From Rahnella inusitata (GTDB taxonomy: Bacteria > Pseudomonadota > Gammaproteobacteria > Enterobacterales > Enterobacteriaceae), in NCBI RefSeq assembly GCF_003263515.1, contig NZ_JYDE01000019.1:122384-186383 (forward strand): 64,000 nucleotides of DNA. The letters run 5' to 3'. The notes under the pieces are model-generated. The model worked only from the letters and a program-made list of their open reading frames with translations. It searched no databases and was not told the origin of the DNA. Below, in pieces: positions 60,399-64,000 of this stretch. Position numbers and translations under genes: made by a program. The number at the start of each line of letters is the position of its first letter. Positions within the stretch are counted from its first letter, which is position 1.

Positions 60399-61781
60399 TT
60401 ACTGCGGCGTTTTACTGGCAAACCAGTTCAGTTTTTCCCGCAGACTGACCACGCTGCCGACGATGATCAGGCTCGGGCTTTGCACCTGTGTTGCCAGATG
60501 GCTCAGCTCCGTCAGCACGCCGGTGACGACCCGCTGTTGCTGGCTGGTGCCGTTCTCTACCAGCGCGACCGGCGTTTCTGCTGGCAGACCGTTTTCCAGC
60601 AAGCGGCGCTGGATTTCTCCCGCCTGTGTCAGCCCCATATAAAACACCAGTGTCTGCTGGCCTTGCGCCAGACACGCCCAGTCAAGTGCGCCGTCCTGCT
60701 TAGCATGACCGGTGATCAGCCGCACACTCTGCGCGTGGTCGCGATGGGTCAGCGGAATGCCGCTGTAGGCGGAACAGCCCGACGCTGCCGTAATACCCGG
60801 CACGACGGAAAACGCGATGCCAGCTGCTTTCAGCGCTTCCAGCTCTTCGCCGCCACGGCCAAAAATAAATGGATCGCCGCCTTTCAGCCTGACCACCCGT
60901 TTACCCATCTGCGCCTGTTCCAGCAGGATTTCGTTAATACGTTCCTGCGCAACGCAATGGTGTCCGGCGCGTTTGCCGACGAAAATCCGTTCGGCGTCGC
61001 GACGTACCAGATTCAGCACGGCATCGGATACCAGCCGGTCATACACCACTACGTCCGCCAGCTGCATCTGCTGCAAACCTTTCAGCGTCAGCAAACCGGC
61101 ATCACCTGGCCCGGCGCCGACCAGTATCACTTCGCCGTGTTTATCCACCGGCTCGCTGAACAGTTCCTCCAGATACTGCTCACTCTGAGCATCGTCATTA
61201 TTTGCCAGTGACTGCGCCAGACGATGATGATTGAACAGTTTTTCCCACCAGCGGCGACGTTCGGACATGTCGCTGAAATGCGTTTTGACCCGCGCCCGCA
61301 ATCCGCCCGCCACCTGCGCCAGCTTGCCCAGATGCTGCGGCAAAATGGATTCCAGACGCTCGCGGAGCAGACGCGCCAGCACCGGCGCATTGCCGCCGGA
61401 GGAGACGGCGATCATCAGCGGTGAACGGTCGATGATCGATGGCATGATCACGCTGGCGCTTTCCGGCGCATCCACCACGTTACAGAATACGCGGCGATGT
61501 TCAGCAGCTTCGCTGACTTCCTGATTGACTAAATCGGAATCGGTCGCGGCGACCACCAGCCATTTCTCATCCACCAGCAGCGGAGAGAATTCGCCTTTCA
61601 GCAGGCGGACTTTGCCTTCCTCTGCCCATACCTGAAACTGCGGCGTGAAGGTGAGGGCGTTGACCGTCAGTGCTGCGCCTGCGTCGAGCAGCAAACGCGC
61701 TTTACGTTCAGCAACGTCACCGGCACCGACCAGCAGACAGGCTCTGTTTTTTAACTGACAAAATAGGGGCAAATAATCCAT
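60399..61781 (-). CDS. cysG: Siroheme synthase CysG
   Basis: Multifunctional enzyme making siroheme from uroporphyrinogen III. 460 residues from ATG 61781 ([19 protein letters not shown]), as in E. coli (457); 43 upstream codons lack homology. N-terminal bifunctional dehydrogenase/ferrochelatase ([32 protein letters not shown]) and C-terminal SAM uroporphyrinogen methyltransferase ([32 protein letters not shown]). Siroheme is the cofactor of NirB next door and of sulfite reductase. Confidence 0.97.
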   Translation of the reverse strand: MDYLPLFCQLKNRACLLVGAGDVAERKARLLLDAGAALTVNALTFTPQFQVWAEEGKVRLLKGEFSPLLVDEKWLVVAATDSDLVNQEVSEAAEHRRVFCNVVDAPESASVIMPSIIDRSPLMIAVSSGGNAPVLARLLRERLESILPQHLGKLAQVAGGLRARVKTHFSDMSERRRWWEKLFNHHRLAQSLANNDDAQSEQYLEELFSEPVDKHGEVILVGAGPGDAGLLTLKGLQQMQLADVVVYDRLVSDAVLNLVRRDAERIFVGKRAGHHCVAQERINEILLEQAQMGKRVVRLKGGDPFIFGRGGEELEALKAAGIAFSVVPGITAASGCSAYSGIPLTHRDHAQSVRLITGHAKQDGALDWACLAQGQQTLVFYMGLTQAGEIQRRLLENGLPAETPVALVENGTSQQQRVVTGVLTELSHLATQVQSPSLIIVGSVVSLREKLNWFASKTPQ

Positions 61782-61803
61782 GAGCGATGATCTCATAAGC
61801 AGA

Positions 61804-61828
61804 TGAAAACGCCGCCCGAAGGCGGCGT
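61804..61828 (-). terminator. Hairpin between nirD and cysG
   Basis: On the minus strand CGCCGCC, TTCG-type loop, GGCGGCG followed by TTTTC, 15 nt after the nirD stop. It looks like a partial terminator that would reduce read-through from nirBD into cysG. Confidence 0.7.
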
Positions 61829-61842
61829 GAAAGGCACGAAAA

Positions 61843-62196
61843 TTAGCCGATTTCAGCCTGAAGACTGGCGGTAGAAATTTCGACATGGCCGTCGCGCACG
61901 CGGACGTCATAGGCCGGAATCGAATGCTGATCGTCTTCCATGCAGAAGCCGTCGGTCAGGCGGAAATGCTGTTTTTTCAGCGGGCTGGCGACCCATAACT
62001 CGCCCTGATGCTCGCCGATCAGACCGCGCGATAACACGCTGGCCTGCGCAAAAGGATCGATATTGGAAAGGGCAAAAATCTGCTCATCGGCATACGGGCG
62101 GAATAGCGCGACCTGCTCTTCACCGGCCAGCGCACAGACGCCGCAGCCCGGCAAAATGTCTTCAACAGAACAAAGTGTTAACCACTGGCTCATCAT
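61843..62196 (-). CDS. nirD: Nitrite reductase (NADH) small subunit
   Basis: 117-residue Rieske-fold subunit of cytoplasmic NADH-nitrite reductase that lacks the Fe-S ligand residues, as usual for enterobacterial NirD. Motifs: [39 protein letters not shown]. Start overlaps the nirB stop (ATGATGA); GGGAGGAAG precedes it. nirC, which follows nirD in E. coli, is absent: cysG comes next after 61 nt. Confidence 0.95.
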   Translation of the reverse strand: MMSQWLTLCSVEDILPGCGVCALAGEEQVALFRPYADEQIFALSNIDPFAQASVLSRGLIGEHQGELWVASPLKKQHFRLTDGFCMEDDQHSIPAYDVRVRDGHVEISTASLQAEIG

Positions 62197-64000
62197 ACTT
62201 CCTCCCCGTCGGCGATCACCGTCACCGGAATGCGTTCGTCAGGGCGCGCCGGACGATGCTGTTGGCGTTCAGAAACGAACTGTACGTTCGGGTCGCGCTG
62301 CGCGCTGTTGATAAAGTGCGTGAAGCGGGTTTGCGCAGCCGGATCATTCAGCGTTTCCTGCCATTCACAAACGGCGGATTCACGCAGGCGCGCCAGCTCG
62401 GCTTCCAGCTGATCGTTCAGACCCAGTTTGTTATCGATGATCACTTTACGCAGATAGTCGATGCCGCCTTCGAGGTTGTCCATCCAGACCGAGGTGCGTT
62501 GCAACTTATCGGCGGTGCGGATGTAGAACATCATAAAGCGGTCGAGATAGCGCAGCAGCGTTTCATTGTCCAGATCGGCTGCCAGCAAATCGCCGTGGCG
62601 CGGTTTCATGCCTCCGTTGCCACAGACGTACAGGTTCCAGCCGTTTTCAGTCGCGATAATCCCGACGTCTTTACCCTGCGCTTCGGAGCACTCGCGGGTA
62701 CAGCCCGATACGCCGAATTTCATTTTGTGCGGCGTGCGGATCCCTTTGTAACGGTTTTCCAGACTGATGCCGAAACCGAGGCTGTCGCCGACGCCGTAGC
62801 GACACCAGGTGCTGCCAACGCAGGTTTTGGCCATACGCAGTGCCTTGGCATAGGCCTGACCGGTTTCGAATCCGGCATTAATCAGTTTTTGCCAGATCGC
62901 CGGTAAATCATCTTTCTGCGCGCCGAACATGCCGATACGCTGGGAGCCGGTGATCTTGGTGTAGAGATTATATTCGGCGGCAATCGCGCCAATCGCCACC
63001 AACCCTTGCGGGGTGATTTCGCCGCCCGGTGAGCGTGGGATCACCGAATAGGTGCCGTCTTTTTGCATGTTGGCAAGGAAGACGTCGTTGGTGTCCTGCA
63101 ACGGCGTGTGCTGCGCCTTCAGCACGTAGTCATTCCAGCAGGAGGCCAGCAGTGAGCCGACGGTCGGTTTACAGACTTCACAGCCGTAGCCTTTGCCGTA
63201 TTTGTTCAGCAGATCGTCGAACGAGCGGATACCTTCAACGCGGATCAGGTGATACAGCTCCTGACGGGAATAGGCGAAGTGCTCGCACAGATGATGATTT
63301 ACTTCGATGCCTTGCTTACTCAGCTCAGCATTCATTACCTGCGTGACCAGCGGAATACAGCCGCCACAGCCGGTACCGGCTTTTGTGGCGGATTTCAGCG
63401 CCGCTACTGTATGGCAGCCGCCTTGCACCGCTTTGATAATGTCGCCTTTGGTGACGTCGAAACACGAGCATATTTGCGCGCTTTCCGGCAGGGCGTCAGT
63501 ACCAATCACCGCACCGCCGCTGCCCGCATGAGCTGGCAGGATCAGCGCGTCCGGATTTTCGGGCAGTTGAATACTGTTCAGCACTAACTGGAGCAGATTG
63601 CCGTAATCGCTGGTATCGCCAACCAGTACCGCGCCGAGCAGCGTTTTGTTGTCTTCGCTGACCACCAGACGCTTATAGAGCGCTTTATTCTCATCGAGAT
63701 ACACGTAACTGCGTGCGCCCGGTGTGCGGGCGTGAGCGTCGCCGATCCCCGCGACATCAACGCCCAGCAGCTTCAGCTTGGCGCTCATATCCGCGCCGGT
63801 GAAGCTGTTATCACGGCCAAGGAGGTGATCGGCGGTGACTTGTGCCATTTTGTAGCCCGGCGCGACCAGGCCAAATGTGCGCTGATTCCACGATGCACAT
63901 TCGCCGATGGCATACACGTCCGGATCGCTGGTCTGACACTGATCGTTGATAACGATGCCGCCGCGTGGTGCGATGTCCAGATCGCACTGACGCGCCAGCT
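62193..64000 (-). CDS. nirB: Nitrite reductase (NADH) large subunit, 5' end outside window
   Basis: C-terminal about 602 codons of NirB, which reduces nitrite to ammonium with NADH; the frame stays open to the right edge, so the FAD/NAD N-terminal part is truncated by the window. Visible: end of the flavin-reductase domain (IGECASWN), the BFD-like [2Fe-2S] motif ICSCFDVTKGDI...TGCGGC, and the siroheme/4Fe-4S motifs CVGSTWCRYG and GCTRECSEAQG. The promoter and FNR/NarL sites are outside the window. Confidence 0.97.
   Translation of the reverse strand, partial: LARQCDLDIAPRGGIVINDQCQTSDPDVYAIGECASWNQRTFGLVAPGYKMAQVTADHLLGRDNSFTGADMSAKLKLLGVDVAGIGDAHARTPGARSYVYLDENKALYKRLVVSEDNKTLLGAVLVGDTSDYGNLLQLVLNSIQLPENPDALILPAHAGSGGAVIGTDALPESAQICSCFDVTKGDIIKAVQGGCHTVAALKSATKAGTGCGGCIPLVTQVMNAELSKQGIEVNHHLCEHFAYSRQELYHLIRVEGIRSFDDLLNKYGKGYGCEVCKPTVGSLLASCWNDYVLKAQHTPLQDTNDVFLANMQKDGTYSVIPRSPGGEITPQGLVAIGAIAAEYNLYTKITGSQRIGMFGAQKDDLPAIWQKLINAGFETGQAYAKALRMAKTCVGSTWCRYGVGDSLGFGISLENRYKGIRTPHKMKFGVSGCTRECSEAQGKDVGIIATENGWNLYVCGNGGMKPRHGDLLAADLDNETLLRYLDRFMMFYIRTADKLQRTSVWMDNLEGGIDYLRKVIIDNKLGLNDQLEAELARLRESAVCEWQETLNDPAAQTRFTHFINSAQRDPNVQFVSERQQHRPARPDERIPVTVIADGEEV

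Overview
The window is a chromosomal segment of an enteric gamma-proteobacterium (order Enterobacterales). The backbone follows the E. coli K-12 order of the 75-76 min region almost gene for gene: malQ, nfuA, gntX, bioH, feoCBA, yhgF/tex, greB, ompR, envZ, pckA, hslO, hslR, yrfG, igaA, nudE, mrcA, hofMNOPQ, aroK, aroB, damX, dam, rpe, gph, trpS, cysG, nirD, nirB. Protein divergence from E. coli, a malonate decarboxylase cluster and a 2001-residue alpha-2-macroglobulin next to pbpC suggest Yersiniaceae (Rahnella, Ewingella or Serratia-like). This genus-level guess is inference. No rRNA, tRNA, CRISPR array, insertion sequence or prophage is visible. malQ (left edge) and nirB (right edge) are cut by the window.

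Region by region. 1-4.4 kb: malQ end, nfuA, and divergent gntX/bioH; gntT, which lies between malQ and nfuA in E. coli, is absent. 4.6-13.4 kb: a small exported DUF1471 protein, then the complete malonate decarboxylase cluster mdcABCDEFGH with convergent mdcR, inserted between bioH and feoC. 13.5-19.7 kb: feoABC (ferrous iron uptake, with a good Fur-box candidate), tex and greB. 19.9-33.5 kb: a block between greB and ompR, which are neighbours in E. coli. It holds the alpha-2-macroglobulin, penicillin-binding protein 1C, and an AT-richer chaperone-usher fimbrial operon whose last gene, a probable tip adhesin, has an in-frame TGA inside its signal peptide. 34.1-36.2 kb: ompR-envZ. 36.3-37.0 kb: a FitAB/VapBC-type toxin-antitoxin pair whose toxin has Asn at the first catalytic Asp position. 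37.1-57.1 kb: core genes, including a hofMN(OP)Q set in which HofO and HofP are one polypeptide, and the aroKB-damX-dam-rpe-gph-trpS run. 57.2-60.2 kb: an accessory two-gene locus coding for a heptad-repeat, Gly/Thr-rich lipoprotein and a TpsB/FhaC-family outer-membrane transporter, with two perfect inverted repeats upstream. 60.4-64 kb: cysG, nirD, nirB, without nirC.

How the genes work together. MdcA/C/D/E form malonate decarboxylase. MdcB and MdcG make and attach its prosthetic group, MdcH primes it with malonyl groups, MdcF imports malonate and MdcR regulates. The macroglobulin and PBP1C form a known envelope-defence and peptidoglycan-repair pairing. NirBD reduces nitrite using the siroheme made by CysG. 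The locus I consider most worth following up is the lipoprotein-TpsB pair: the transporter's only visible cargo candidate is a short lipoprotein without a recognisable TPS domain, behind operator-like repeats. The TGA-interrupted adhesin and the Asn-5 PIN toxin come next.
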